The position numbers and the translations under genes are program-made. The notes below the pieces were generated by a model that saw only the letters and a list, made by a program, of their open reading frames with translations, was not told where the DNA came from and searched no databases. A stretch of 36,735 nucleotides of DNA from Chara braunii (Eukaryota > Streptophyta > Charophyceae > Charales > Characeae), in contig BFEA01000377.1 in assembly GCA_003427395.1 (NCBI GenBank), forward strand, positions 449,195-485,929. The letters are read 5' to 3'. Shown one piece after another: positions 20,230-28,970 of the stretch (positions are counted from its first letter, which is position 1; each line of letters starts with the position of its first letter).

Positions 20230-22180
20230 TTTCCTCTGCTAGGTGGGTTCTGTGGATCTCCATGGTTTCCATACGATGTTCAAATCAGCATCCAGGGCTT
20301 TGGGGTCCTGCCATTTTTGCATGTAGGAGTCGCGGATCGCTTGTCTGGCAAGGGGGTCTTTCTCTTCAAAGTGTTGTTGCTTCATGGACTTCCAGGCTTG
20401 CTGGGTTTGAGCCCAGATGTCTTCCACGATGGCTTGTTGTGCCTGCTGCAATCCAAATTGGTGATCCTTCCTTTCAAAGGAGCATCGGGCTCTCCATGCG
20501 AGCATGAGAAGGCGCAACCTTGTGTAGGAAAAAAGGTTGGTCGCGAATGGGGACCAGTGGGTCAGCAGTCGTCTTTGTTCTCCTAATAGTAGGAGCCAAA
20601 GATCCCAGGGTATGTGGTGACCAGTGAGGGAATGGAAGGCCGCGTCCCACCACTGCCATAGCTGGGTAACCATAGGACACGCCAATAGGCAGTGTTCGAG
20701 AGTTGCTCGGGCTGGAGGGTTGTGCTTTCCTCCACGTATGTCAATCTGTTGCTTCGATTATTGCTCCTTTTTCCAGCTCTCTACTTTTACCCCAGATCTG
20801 AGGTCTGGCCCAACAACCTTCCACAATATCTCTTTCTCTATTTTGGCTTGTAGCCAAACCCCTGGGCCAAACACTGCATTTTTTTGAAGAGATGTCCGCC
20901 AGTGTATTGGCGTGGCATCCTTTATCTTCTGAAAGTTGGCCTCCAGATTACGTATTCTGGGGAGTTTTTCTCTAAGCTCATGGACTGATATCCAAGTTCC
21001 TTGCTCATAGTCCCACAGGTCCCTAACTTGGACTATACCTTTCTCCATCCATGTTATTCCGAACGAGTCTGGGCTCCCATCTGCAAGCAGTGATACCCCT
21101 CCTGCAGGTTTAATACTGTCATTCTCGGACAAAACTTGGTTTAGGATTTCCTCCTTTGAGGCAGACTCCCTTATCGTCTGGGGTCTAAGTTTATTCCACG
21201 CATACATAATATTTTTCCATATGCGAGATTTTGGGTGTTTTTGACAATACGATTTTATATGAAAGCACAACCATATATGTTCCCCTTTTTGGAGGTTTCA
21301 TTCGATCGTGAAAATGTATTCCGCCAACCCTATCCACATTTTATTCCTTGGGCCAAACATCGTCATTAATGGCCACTTTACCAACTGGGCGTGGTTCTGT
21401 TGTATGGGGTCCACGATTCCCAAACCCCCCTGGTTCCTGTCACCGGTAATTGTCCCCCGTGCAACTTTCGTAATAAAGCCTTGGGTTTCTTGGGCCTGCG
21501 GCTTCCAAATGTAACATGCTCCAACTTTTTTTATCGCCTTGTATGCTTCATCCCGCAACAGATGGACTGTAAGGGGGAACCAAAGTATTGAGAATGCTGA
21601 TTGGGATAGGACCAAGGCTCTCCCAAAGAGGGCAAACCTATGAGTCCTAGCCCAGCCCAATCCCCGACCGATCACTTTATCTTTTAGTAGAGTATCTTGG
21701 GCACTAGAACAGTCTGAGAGAGAGACTTGGGACTCCTAAAAACCGTTCAGTGTTATTGGCGAGGATTTGTCTAAGCGCCCAATCAACGCTGATCGTATAT
21801 AGAGGCGGGAGGATATACACGGACTTATCCCAGTTGATTGACGCTTCCGAGAGTACACAATATTTTTCCAAAACCCTTCTCAGTTCTGAGGGAGACTCCG
21901 TAGTATTTGCACAAGCCACTGTTAGGTCGTCTGCAATTGCCCCTCCCTTCCAATGGACATTGGATGAGAGATGTAGGCCCACAATCCTGTTATTACTCCT
22001 TATATTATTATATAATAAAACTTCCAACTGAATAACAAATAGCAAAGGGGCCAGGGGGCAACCCTGGCGAAGTGATTTTATTAACGGAAAGGCCTGAGAC
22101 TGTCTATCATTCACCATGACTACCGATGTTGCTTATATGTACATGGCTTTGACCCAGTTACAAAAGCCATCTCCAAAACC
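20230..22180 (-). pseudogene. LINE ORF2 remnant with RT domain, internally deleted
   Basis: Minus strand from 22180: LSKMGFGDGFCNWVKAMY, a stop, then MVNDRQSQAFPL..RQGCPLAPLLF (RT motif) and GGAIADDLT, the catalytic A-D-D of motif C with Ile where LINEs usually have Tyr. Then SINWDKS, RFLGVP, a frameshift near 21690, LFGRALVL, GGLGIVDP and VRDLWDYEQGTW. After WKKEQ and a stop it passes directly to IDIRGGKHNPPARATLEHC then LLACP, so the segment carrying the first CxxC of zf-RVT (about 150 residues in the plus copy next door) is missing. It ends at 20239. Endonuclease and early RT parts are absent. It meets the plus-strand LINE head to head at about 22180-22195. Confidence 0.85.
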
Positions 22181-24157
22181 CATCTTGGATAGGGGGTGCT
22201 TGTCACCGTCAATGGGAAGCCATCATCCAATGATGAATGGTTGGCCGGACCGGCACAGTCCAAATTGGAAAAATGGAACAATAAACGCACCTCCATTTTC
22301 GGACGAGCGCTTGTTATAAATAATGTAGTCCTGACCACCCTCTGGTACAAAGCCATTCTATGGTCCTTAAGTGCAGGGGGGGTCAAGGCACTGAAACAAC
22401 AGTTGGCAGCCTTCCTCTGGAGAGGCGACAACAACAAATCCCACGTCATAAGCCGAGTGGCATGGGAATCCGTAATTCAGCCCAAGAGTGGAGGAGGACT
22501 TGGAATTGTGGATCCGGCCACACAATTCCAAGCCCTCATGATTCACTGGTTTCAACGCATTATCTTTTCCACATCATCCCCTTGGGTCCCCTTGGCCCTG
22601 GCACAAATTTATGACCTGGTCCCGGAAACCCCACCTGAGATCGACCCTAGAGTTTGCCTGGAAGATAGGTATTGGAGGTTGCCGAGGAAGTACAGGAACG
22701 AGGACCCTTCTGACAAACAATGGGTGCACTTGATACGTACCTGAAGGAAACTCCTCCCCCCACTTCGACCGACACCTGAGAGGTGGGAAGAGATCTTCAG
22801 GCAACCCCTCTTCGGCAACCGACTAATAACAGATTCTGGAGGGCGTGTGCGGAACAGCTCGGATGCCCCGTGGAAAGGCTGGGTAAAACATGGGGTGCGG
22901 AGGATTGGGGACCTTTGGGACAGGGAGACCGGAAACTGGAAGAGCATAGAAAGGATGCGTACATGGCTGCGGTACTGCCATCTTACTGAGAAGGCACTCA
23001 ACGACCTTATTGAGAGTTTCCCCCTCCATTGGTACACCACCCTCAGAAAAGACCCATGTTTGAAGGAAGGAGATTGGGTGGGGCTACCCGACCATGAGAA
23101 AGAGGTAGGGCATGTGCACCTTACAGACCCAGGACATGTGTTAATATAAGTATTTTCCATCCAAAAGGATGGCAGACTAGAAGGGAACCAACAACCCTTC
23201 ATATGGAAAGAACAAAATGATGTGTATCGCATCCGGGTTATGGAGGAGGAATGCCACCGGAGGGTGTATTGCCCAATGACCCCCATTGAGGACCTCCCCT
23301 TAGATCCGGAAGAGTGGCGATGGAACCAACGTAACCCGGCCAGGAAAGGAGAGGACAACATACTGACACTACTCAATCTAAAAACTAAATCTGCCTACCG
23401 AATGCTCAGACCCAAATGCAGACTGCGGGACCGCGCGGAAGACAGATGGTATCGCCATCTTAACACAGACCGTAGCCTGCTTAAGCGCATTCGATGGTTC
23501 GCTCACTATAGTTGTAGACCCGCCAAAATCTCAGCCCTCCAATGGCAAATAGAACATAGGTGTCTACCAACCAACGACTGGTTGATAGACCATACACGTT
23601 TGGAGCAGCAAGGGAAAGCACTACCATGGTGCCACAAATGCCTGCAGAGCTTCCCTGGGACGAGGGGGGCGGAGACTATAGAACATATTTTTCTCCAATG
23701 CCCTGCGTCAGTGCTACTGTGGAGAAGCTGGGATAGGATTTGGCGACACATTGCTCCCAGTGTGACATGGCCGTGGGACTGGAGGGCCATACTCTTGGGA
23801 TATCACCCTCCAATCCGGGGGAACAGATTTGTGGAAAACATGTTCAAACTGGGTAGGCGGAGCGTCCTATGGACGATATGGTGGAAGCGATGCATCCTAG
23901 AGATAGAGGGGGCGCAGGTAGAAGACGGAGAAGCTATGAAGCAAATACGAACATTGGTTCAATATGAAATTGCAACCCAATGGAGAGCAGCTAAAGAGAA
24001 GCTTGATCAGTCGTATACCTGGGGGGACATGAACAAGATTATCTCTAGATTCAGCAAACACTGGCTTGGGGGGGATAGGGAAGGATGGGTGGCTGAGATA
24101 AAATGGTCCGGAGTAAACCGGAGTGCAGATTCCCGAGAGGAAATGGTAAGGGATTAA
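22181..24157 (+). pseudogene. LINE ORF2 C-terminal part, nearly open frame
   Basis: One frame runs from 22193 to 24157 with only two in-frame stops (22742-22744 and 23147-23149). It reads VTVNGKPSSNDEW, KLEKW, IFGRALVINNVVLTTLW, AFLWRGD and GGLGIVDPATQ (the region after the RT palm), then FRQPLFGN and RIGDLWDRETGNW. The zf-RVT follows: LLKRIRWFAHYSCRPAK, HRCLPTNDWL, WCHKC, ETIEHIFLQCP and VLLWRSWDRIW, with CxxC and H...C present. The RT catalytic core and everything before it are missing, as in a 5'-truncated insertion. It differs clearly in sequence from the adjoining minus-strand copy, so the pair is two insertions and not one inverted copy. The final 150 residues (VLWTIWWKRCILEIEGAQV) are matched by the remnant at 31.6-32.2 kb. 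Confidence 0.88.
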
Positions 24158-24596
24158 TAGTTGATTTTCCATGACTGGATTAAAGTGGACCCGGGCGTCC
24201 CACTACGGCCAGCCCAGGACTTTGCAGATTTCTTTCCCCCCCACCCGGTGTCCCTGGCGGAAGCACTACCAGTGACATGAGCCGAGATGCCAGTAGACAC
24301 ACATCACCCAGGACATAAGAGATCTCAGTGCTACCTGGTTCACAGCCGTTTCTCCAGTTGTTTTGAGCTAGCTGCTGGGCTCATAATCGCTTTCACACTG
24401 TTTCTCTATCTCTCCTATCTCTCCTTTGTAAGCAAACTCAGCAGGCTGCAAGGCTGAGTCTCTGTACTGTTCAAATTTTCAGTTAGATGTTTGCTGGGTT
24501 CAGAACCTCCTGTTGCTATTGCTCTGGTCTGTAATCGGAACACCTGCAAGGAGTGCAAGTAACGGACTAGAGAAGGGTGGGGTAATGTGCTATCAA
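24158..24596. other. Probable LINE 3' flank, unrecognised
   Basis: No A tail or domain found after the LINE stop. CT-rich tracts lie near 24400-24425. Confidence 0.35.
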
Positions 24597-24848
24597 GGGA
24601 CGCTGGACCCGGTTTCCAGCAGATACATTCTAGATGCATTCCAGATACATTTCCAGACACATTCCCTCTGTATTCTTATTCCTAGGCGCCCTATGGATAG
24701 TGGGTGGATGGCAGGGATTAAGGGATGGAGGGAGATCCCACTGGTGCCCCCCAGTGCCCCCCTCCAATCCCCGGCCCAGCCGCAGGGTAGGTAGGATAGG
24801 TAAGGAAGTGATAATTTGGATTGGGACGCTGGACCTGGTTTCCAGCAC
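24597..24848 (+). repeat. Double-hairpin retroposon heads, fragments C and D
   Basis: GGGACGCTGGACCCGGTTTCC at 24597 and GGGACGCTGGACCTGGTTTCC at 24823 are two copies of the first hairpin only, preceded in C by TATCAA. Between them lies a run of ~15-bp repeats (AGATACATT, AGATGCATTCC, AGATACATTTCC) and unrecognised G-rich DNA. Confidence 0.6.
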
Positions 24849-24890
24849 ATGGGCACCACTCCCTTCATTGAGCTATGTAAGATATATCAT

Positions 24891-25046
24891 GGGACGCTGG
24901 ACCCGGTTTCCAGCAGGTGATGCTCCCCACCAATAGATGGAGCGGCCCGCCAGGCAAAGCCTCAATCCTGGTGGTTCTCTTACCACCACCAGGATGGAGG
25001 TCTTGCACATGGGCCCTTCAAAAAAAAAAAAAAAAAAAAAAAAAAA
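24891..25046 (+). mobile_element. Double-hairpin retroposon, copy E (full)
   Basis: Starts GGGACGCTGGACCCGGTTTCC, whose GCTGGA and TCCAGC pair. Next comes GCTCC-ccaccaatagat-GGAGC, a second hairpin, then a third (CCTGGTGG...CCACCAGG), CACATGGGCCCTTC and A26. The preceding ATATATCAT is similar before copies B and C. No internal Pol III boxes were recognised. The three A-tailed copies (B, E, F) share the first ~53 bp and differ in the body. I do not know the parent RNA. Confidence 0.7.
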
Positions 25047-25198
25047 GGTGAAGACGAAGGCCCAGCCTACCTTATGGGCTGCTTTTGCATCTAGACTGTC
25101 GCATGAGACCAAAACCAAACCACCGCAAGCGGGGCCCAAGTCCCACTTACCCGAATTCTCGACGTCTACTCGTCCCTTCTAAAGATAAAGGGCCCAAA

Positions 25199-25235
25199 TG
25201 AAGAATCCGGCCGAGTGGGACTTGGACCCGGGACA
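25199..25235 (-). repeat. tRNA T-arm-like piece of a SINE
   Basis: The minus strand reads CCCGGGTCCAAGTCCCACTCG, a B-box-like T arm. Similar T-arm sequences form the outer ends of the foldbacks at 25421 and 29060 (GGGGCCAAGTCCCCCTAGCA). The rest of a tRNA is not evident. Confidence 0.35.
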
Positions 25236-25420
25236 TGGCCCAGGGAGAAAGAGGCTGGGATGTACCGAAGGGGGCGCCGGCCATTATCCTTTTTTTTTTC
25301 TTTTTTTCTTAAAAGGGCGATGGCCTTGAGGTATTATCATCGGACTTTTTTTTTTTTTTTTTTTAAACATAAAAAATTAAAAAACAAAAACAAAAAAAAG
25401 AATTATCATCCAACTAACGA

Positions 25421-25596
25421 GCCCAGGGCCGAGGTCCCATTAGCAAAGAGGATCGGATCGAATGCCTGAATGTGGACGTGTTTTATGCAGAGATGGAGAA
25501 AAGCAGTTCAATCTCGATTTCCTTCACCTCTCGACAAACACGTCCAGATTCAGGCATTCGATCCGATCCACTTTGCTAGTGGGACCACGCCCCAGG
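25421..25596. mobile_element. Large palindromic foldback, copy 1
   Basis: Left arm 25421-25498 and right arm 25525-25596 are inverted copies over about 70 bp. From outside in they hold a tRNA T-arm-like block (GAGGTCCCATTAGC), GGATCGGATCGAAT, then the core GCCTGAAT.TGGACGTGTTT, around a ~26-nt loop. The core also forms the foldback at 28971-29092, but the segment outside it is different there, while each is self-complementary in its own copy. Confidence 0.75.
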
Positions 25597-25952
25597 TAAA
25601 TTCAATCTTGTGTCTAATCTGACAACGGTGGCCTGATAGCCCTAGGGTGGCCTGATAGCCTTAGGGTGGCCTGATAGCCTTCAGGGATCCCACACTGGGG
25701 GGCACCGGCCAGGGGACAGCCCGTAGCAGAGGGACCGAGCATCATCTGAGTGGCCAGTCGCTGTGCCTCCCTGAGTACCCCTCCCCCTATGAACATCAGC
25801 AGAGACTGCTTTTTAATGCCAATTGGGGGGACCAACGATAATAACACGAGCTCGCGTAGGCGGGTTTTGTATTCGGCTGCTTTGGGTGGCACTGGCGGGA
25901 AAAGTTTTGTATTCGGCTGGGTAGCGATTTTCACCATCAACTCAGTGGCGGG

Positions 25953-26103
25953 AAAAGTTGAAGTCAAGGCTGGGTACCTTTCTCGGCCTTTTGGCTAAGA
26001 TCAAGTGTAGTATCTGTTCAGATCAGTTTAATATCTGATCCGTGGTCCATCGGACCACAATAAAAAAAAAAAAAAAAAAAAAAGTTGAAGTCAAGGCTGG
26101 GTA
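25953..26103 (+). mobile_element. A-tailed U2 insertion with 24-bp target duplication
   Basis: The 24 bp from AAAAGTTGAAGTC to GGCTGGGTA flank the U2 copy at 25953-25976 and 26080-26103. The U2 copy ends in an A tail of about 20 nt. This is the signature of LINE-type target-primed insertion. The host sequence is itself a tandem repeat, but the break falls inside a unit, so the duplication cannot simply be a neighbouring unit boundary. Confidence 0.8.
25975..26061 (+). pseudogene. U2 snRNA retrocopy, 3'-truncated
   Basis: Matches the first ~87 nt of green-lineage U2: TACCTTTCTCGGCC (5' end and stem-loop I), the branch-site pairing segment GTGTAGTATCTG, stem IIa and a perfect stem IIb GTGGTCC-atc-GGACCAC. 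It stops before the Sm site and is followed by poly(A). U2 pairs with the intron branch point in the spliceosome; this truncated copy cannot make a functional RNA. Confidence 0.92.
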
Positions 26104-26419
26104 GCGATTTTCACCATCAACTCACTGGCGGGAAAAGTTGAAGTCAAGGCTGGGTAGCGATTTTCACCAATCAACTCACTGGCGGGAAAAGTTGAAGTCA
26201 GGGCTGGGTAGCGATTTTCACCATCAACTCACGCGCGCTCGTCGGTTGGATTTGTACATTGGCTGCGTTAGGTGGCGGGAAAAGACAAAACTGTCGGTTC
26301 ACACCGAAGATGAGTACATCGACAACAGTGCTGTTCCTTGCCTTCGGCACAAGGGGCGATGTACAGCCAATCGCGGTTCGTCTGATTCAGAACTGTGCCA
26401 ATCTATGAATGACCAATAA

Positions 26420-26690
26420 GTGTTTTTTTTTTTTTTTTTTTTTTGTTGGTTGAATGACCAATGCGTTTCCTGCCTCTCCTCATTCTCCATCGCTGGTCAC
26501 GAGAGCAGAAATGCCCCGACCCTCTTATGTGTGGTAATGACAATGAGTGGCGCTCACTCCGCTGTCCGCCATCCTTGTTGTCCTTCACCGCCTCCCGGTT
26601 TGTTGCTGTCAGTCTCTTATTCTTTCTGCATCTCCTGCCCTCCTGTCATTCTTCTCCCCCCCTTTGTATCAGTTCCTCTTATCTTGCCAT
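26420..26690. other. Unrecognised interval after a T20 run
   Basis: A T tract (26423-26443) and then pyrimidine-biased DNA. TGAATGACCAATAAGTG and TGAATGACCAATGCG lie on either side of the T tract, so a minus-strand A-tailed insertion with a duplication of about 14 bp is possible, although little sequence lies between them. Confidence 0.4.
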
Positions 26691-27330
26691 TCTTCATCCT
26701 CCTCCTCCTCCTCCTCCTCCTCCTCTTCTACTCCGTCTCTCTCTTCTCCGCCTTCTCTCCCGTGTCATTTGTCCTTGTCTTCGCCCGCCTCCTAACTGCC
26801 GTCTTCGTCAAAAATTTCGCTCCTCTTCCTCGCCCTCTTCTTATCCTATGCGTTCTGCTACACCTCCTCCTTCCTCCTCCTGCCTCCTCCTTCCTGCTCC
26901 TTCCCCTCGTCCTCTTCCTTTTCGTCTTCGCCTTTTTTTTGGGTCCTCTTTCTCCCTCTCTTCTTCCTCCCCCTCTTCTTATCCTATGCGTTCTACTACA
27001 CCTCCTCCTTCCTCCTCCTGCCTCCTCCTTCCTGCTCCTTCCCCTGGTCCTCTTCCTTTTCGTCTTCGCCTTTTTTTTGGGTCCTCTTTCTCCCTCTCTT
27101 CTTATCCTACGCCTTTTCCTACGCCTCCTCCTCCTTCCTCCTTCCTCTTCCTTCCTGTCCCTCTTCTTTGTCTTCTTCTTCTTCTTAGCTCTCCTTCCTC
27201 GTCCCTTTGTCCTCCTTTATCGATCTCTCCCTCGAGCTCTTCTTCTGTTCTTTTTCCCTATTGTAGCCGCCTCTTCGTCTTTGTTTCTGTCTTCCTTCCA
27301 TTCTTCGTCTTCTTCTTCCTTCTTCGTGTT
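26690..27330. repeat. 640-bp polypyrimidine tract with ~138-bp tandem repeat
   Basis: Almost pure C/T on the plus strand. CTTCTTATCCTATGCGTTCT recurs at 26838 and 26976, and a degraded third copy starts near 27100. Because TAA, TAG and TGA need purines, two overlapping frames of about 300 codons stay open here; they encode low-complexity Ser/Pro/Leu strings and I do not call them genes. Confidence 0.85.
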
Positions 27331-27418
27331 TAAGGTTATAGTCTGACTTTTTATCACTTTTATTTGTTTGTTTTTTACTTCATTTGTTATTTTCATTGGT
27401 TAATCTTCAGTCCAGTAG

Positions 27419-27562
27419 AATTCGAACACGTGATCTGACCATCAACAGCTACACGTGCATTCCATTCAGCCAGGTGTAAGCAATCTGTCCGTCGGCACCG
27501 ACCCAAGGATCCAACACGCGACCTCCACGTTAAGAGGTAAACACTCAACCAAACGGCTAAGT
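27419..27562 (-). mobile_element. tRNA-derived SINE with two tRNA-like units
   Basis: Minus strand, first unit (27562-27500): A box TTAGCCGTTTGGTTGAGTG, anticodon-loop-like CTCTTAA and B box GTGTTGGATCC, which looks tRNA-Lys(CTT)-like. Second unit (27475-27419): A box near TGGCTGAATGG and B box GTGTTCGAATTC. Two tandem tRNA-like units followed by A-rich DNA fit a dimeric SINE. The acceptor stems are not preserved, so these are not functional tRNA genes. Confidence 0.55.
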
Positions 27563-27606
27563 GGACTGGGGTGAAAGTTAAGCCCCAAGATGAGTACTTA
27601 AACCCA

Positions 27607-27706
27607 CCCCAGCACGGGTACTCAGGTTCTCGTTCTCCTTCTTCTTCTTCCTCCCCTCTTCTTCTTCTTCTTCTTCTTCTACTTCTATTCCTTCTTCATC
27701 TTCTTC
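27607..27706. repeat. CTT/TTC microsatellite
   Basis: Imperfect CTT runs between two oppositely oriented tRNA-like SINEs; another CTT run lies at 27801-27820. Confidence 0.85.
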
Positions 27707-27765
27707 TTAGCCGTTTGGTTGAGCGTGCAACTCCCATGAGGGAGGTCGCGTGTTCTATTCTTGAG
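27707..27765 (+). mobile_element. tRNA-like SINE head
   Basis: TTAGCCGTTTGGTTGAGCGTG (A box), CTCCCATGAGGGAG and GGTCGCGTGTTCTATTC (weak B box). The first 17 nt are identical to those of the minus-strand unit at 27562, so the two heads face each other across a CTT microsatellite. Confidence 0.5.
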
Positions 27766-28023
27766 ATCGGATCCTGGACAGAAAATGCAAAGCAATGCAA
27801 GTCTTCTTCTTCTTCTTCTTTTCCCGAGTCGATCTCTTTGTGTCCTCTTGGCTGCCAGGTGAATTTGCCCTTCTTTTTTTTTTTGGTTTAAAATTCAATA
27901 ACACACACAACCAATTTCCACTAAATTGACAACAAGCCGAAGCTGGGTAATGGCCTTAGAACTGTCCTCCGGGCGAATTGTGAAGTTCCCGAATTTTGCG
28001 CCCGTGAGATGTTTCCTTTTGTT

Positions 28024-28360
28024 CTTTTTTTTTTTTTTTTTTTTTGAAACTACGCTACATTCTTCTCTCAAATCTTTTTTCATCATCTTTCAAATTCTTT
28101 CAATTCACCTTCACTACCTCCTACCACTAATCGATGCTGGCAGTTTCCCTTATTGCTTTTTCTGATGTTTTCATCCTGTATATGGGAAGCTGGACCCGTT
28201 TTCCAGCAGGTGATGCTCCCCACCAATAGATGGAGCCTCTCCCGGGGGGGTAGTGGTGTCTGCTCTTATCAGCACCACTATCACCGGTGGGTTTTTTCTA
28301 TTAAAAAAAAAAAAACACTACTCCTAAGGCTTAGACAGGGGACCCCTGCCAACATAGAGG
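28024..28360 (-). mobile_element. Retroposon tail family, copy 3, split by an insertion
   Basis: From the T20 run: CTACGCTACATTCTTCTCTC, CACCTTCACTACCTCC and TACCACTA. After the inserted element it resumes at 28316 with CACTACTCCTAAGGCTTAGAC and GGGGACCCCTGC. The uninterrupted order is seen at 29215-29305, which acts as an empty-site reference. Confidence 0.65.
28129..28315 (+). mobile_element. Double-hairpin retroposon, copy F, with target duplication
   Basis: Contains GGGAAGCTGGACCCGTTTTCC (first hairpin), GCTCCCCACCAATAGATGG (second), GTGGTG...CACCAC (third) and an A13 tail (28303-28315). It interrupts the copy 3 tail repeat with CACTA on both sides (28125-28129, 28316-28320). About 54 bp precede the conserved head here. 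Confidence 0.65.
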
Positions 28361-28512
28361 GGATGCATGTTGATGAAAAGGGAGGAAGGCGCAGCTACTG
28401 GCTGGCAAAATGCTCGGTCTTTGCGTTAGCCGGACCCCCACCGGCGGCCCCACCCCATTCTTGACCACCATGTTTCCCATTTAGCCCTGCCCGGCTTTTT
28501 TTTTTTTTTTTT

Positions 28513-28736
28513 AACTCCCCCGGAGGGGAATAGGGCCGCGCCGCACTCTGCCGCAGTTCAATACAGACTGGCAACGCTGGAGGGGTCGAGCAGGCAAGCC
28601 TACCCCTGTGACCCCTCCGTAACCCAGAAAAAATACTAATTTAATATCGTAGTGGTCCGATGGACCATGGATCAGATATTAAACTGATCAGAACGGATAC
28701 TACACTTGATCTTAGCCAAAAGGCCGAGAAAGGTAT
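28513..28736 (-). pseudogene. U2 snRNA retrocopy, full-length, A-tailed
   Basis: Minus strand from 28736: ATACCTTTCTCGGCCTTTTG, the branch-site segment GTGTAGTATCCG, stem II, ACGATATTAAATTAG, an Sm-like site ATTTTTTC and a GC-rich 3' domain, then A17 (plus T run 28496-28512). About 224 nt lie between the 5' end and the tail, longer than the usual ~196, so some 3' extension may be included. The A tail and the lack of the plant snRNA upstream element (RTCCCACATCG) or a well-placed TATA box favour a retrocopy. It is the one snRNA copy here complete enough that expression should be tested. Confidence 0.85.
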
Positions 28737-28827
28737 TGGCTTTTCTTTTTCATCCCTCAGTGTTTTCAGTGGTCTTTCATCGGGGGCTAAGTTCCCCACT
28801 ACCGGGGAGTATATACTCTCTTTCAAC

Positions 28828-28898
28828 ATGGCCGCTGTGTGGCCGTGGTTATGAGACTTGGCTCTTGAGGCCGAGGTCGCCCGTTCGAATCCGTGCGT
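28828..28898 (+). repeat. tRNA-like sequence (SINE head or tRNA pseudogene)
   Basis: Good B box CCGTTCGAATCCG, preceded by a 5-bp stem (TTGGC/GCCGA) around the 7-nt loop TCTTGAG. A plausible D-arm segment lies upstream, but no matching acceptor stem. Best read as a decayed tRNA-derived head, lying divergently beside the U2 copy. Confidence 0.5.
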
Positions 28899-28970
28899 GC
28901 AGGTTGCACTGAGGAGGATTTAGGCCCAGAAGTACGGATCCATATAACCAACAGTGAGATGTTCCGATCG

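Larger units (their letters stand above)
25890..26285 (+). repeat. 53-bp minisatellite with E2F-type sites
   Basis: Units start GCGATTTTCACC at about 25924, 26104, 26157 and 26211 (period 53-54 bp). Each holds TGGCGGGAAAA, the reverse of TTTTCCCGCCA, which fits the E2F consensus TTTSSCGC. GGCGGGAAA occurs five times (25894, 25947, 26127, 26181, 26274). One unit is split by the U2 retrocopy. Either a promoter with multiplied E2F sites or a minisatellite that contains the motif by chance; no gene start is identified beside it. Confidence 0.7.

Noticed and set aside
20230-24157. Single LINE inverted by twin priming
   Set aside because: Both halves contain the post-RT region with different sequences, so they are two elements.
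24891-24950. Self-cleaving (hammerhead-type) ribozyme in the double-hairpin head
   Set aside because: The required CTGATGA and GAAA core elements were not found in the right arrangement on either strand.
28125-28320. CACTA-type DNA transposon
   Set aside because: CACTA here is the short direct duplication flanking an A-tailed retroposon, not terminal inverted repeats of an En/Spm element.
28513-28736. U2 copy as a functional snRNA gene
   Set aside because: It ends in an A17 tract and lacks a plant USE or a TATA box at the usual distance; a TATATAC lies about 75 bp upstream, too far. Kept as a retrocopy.
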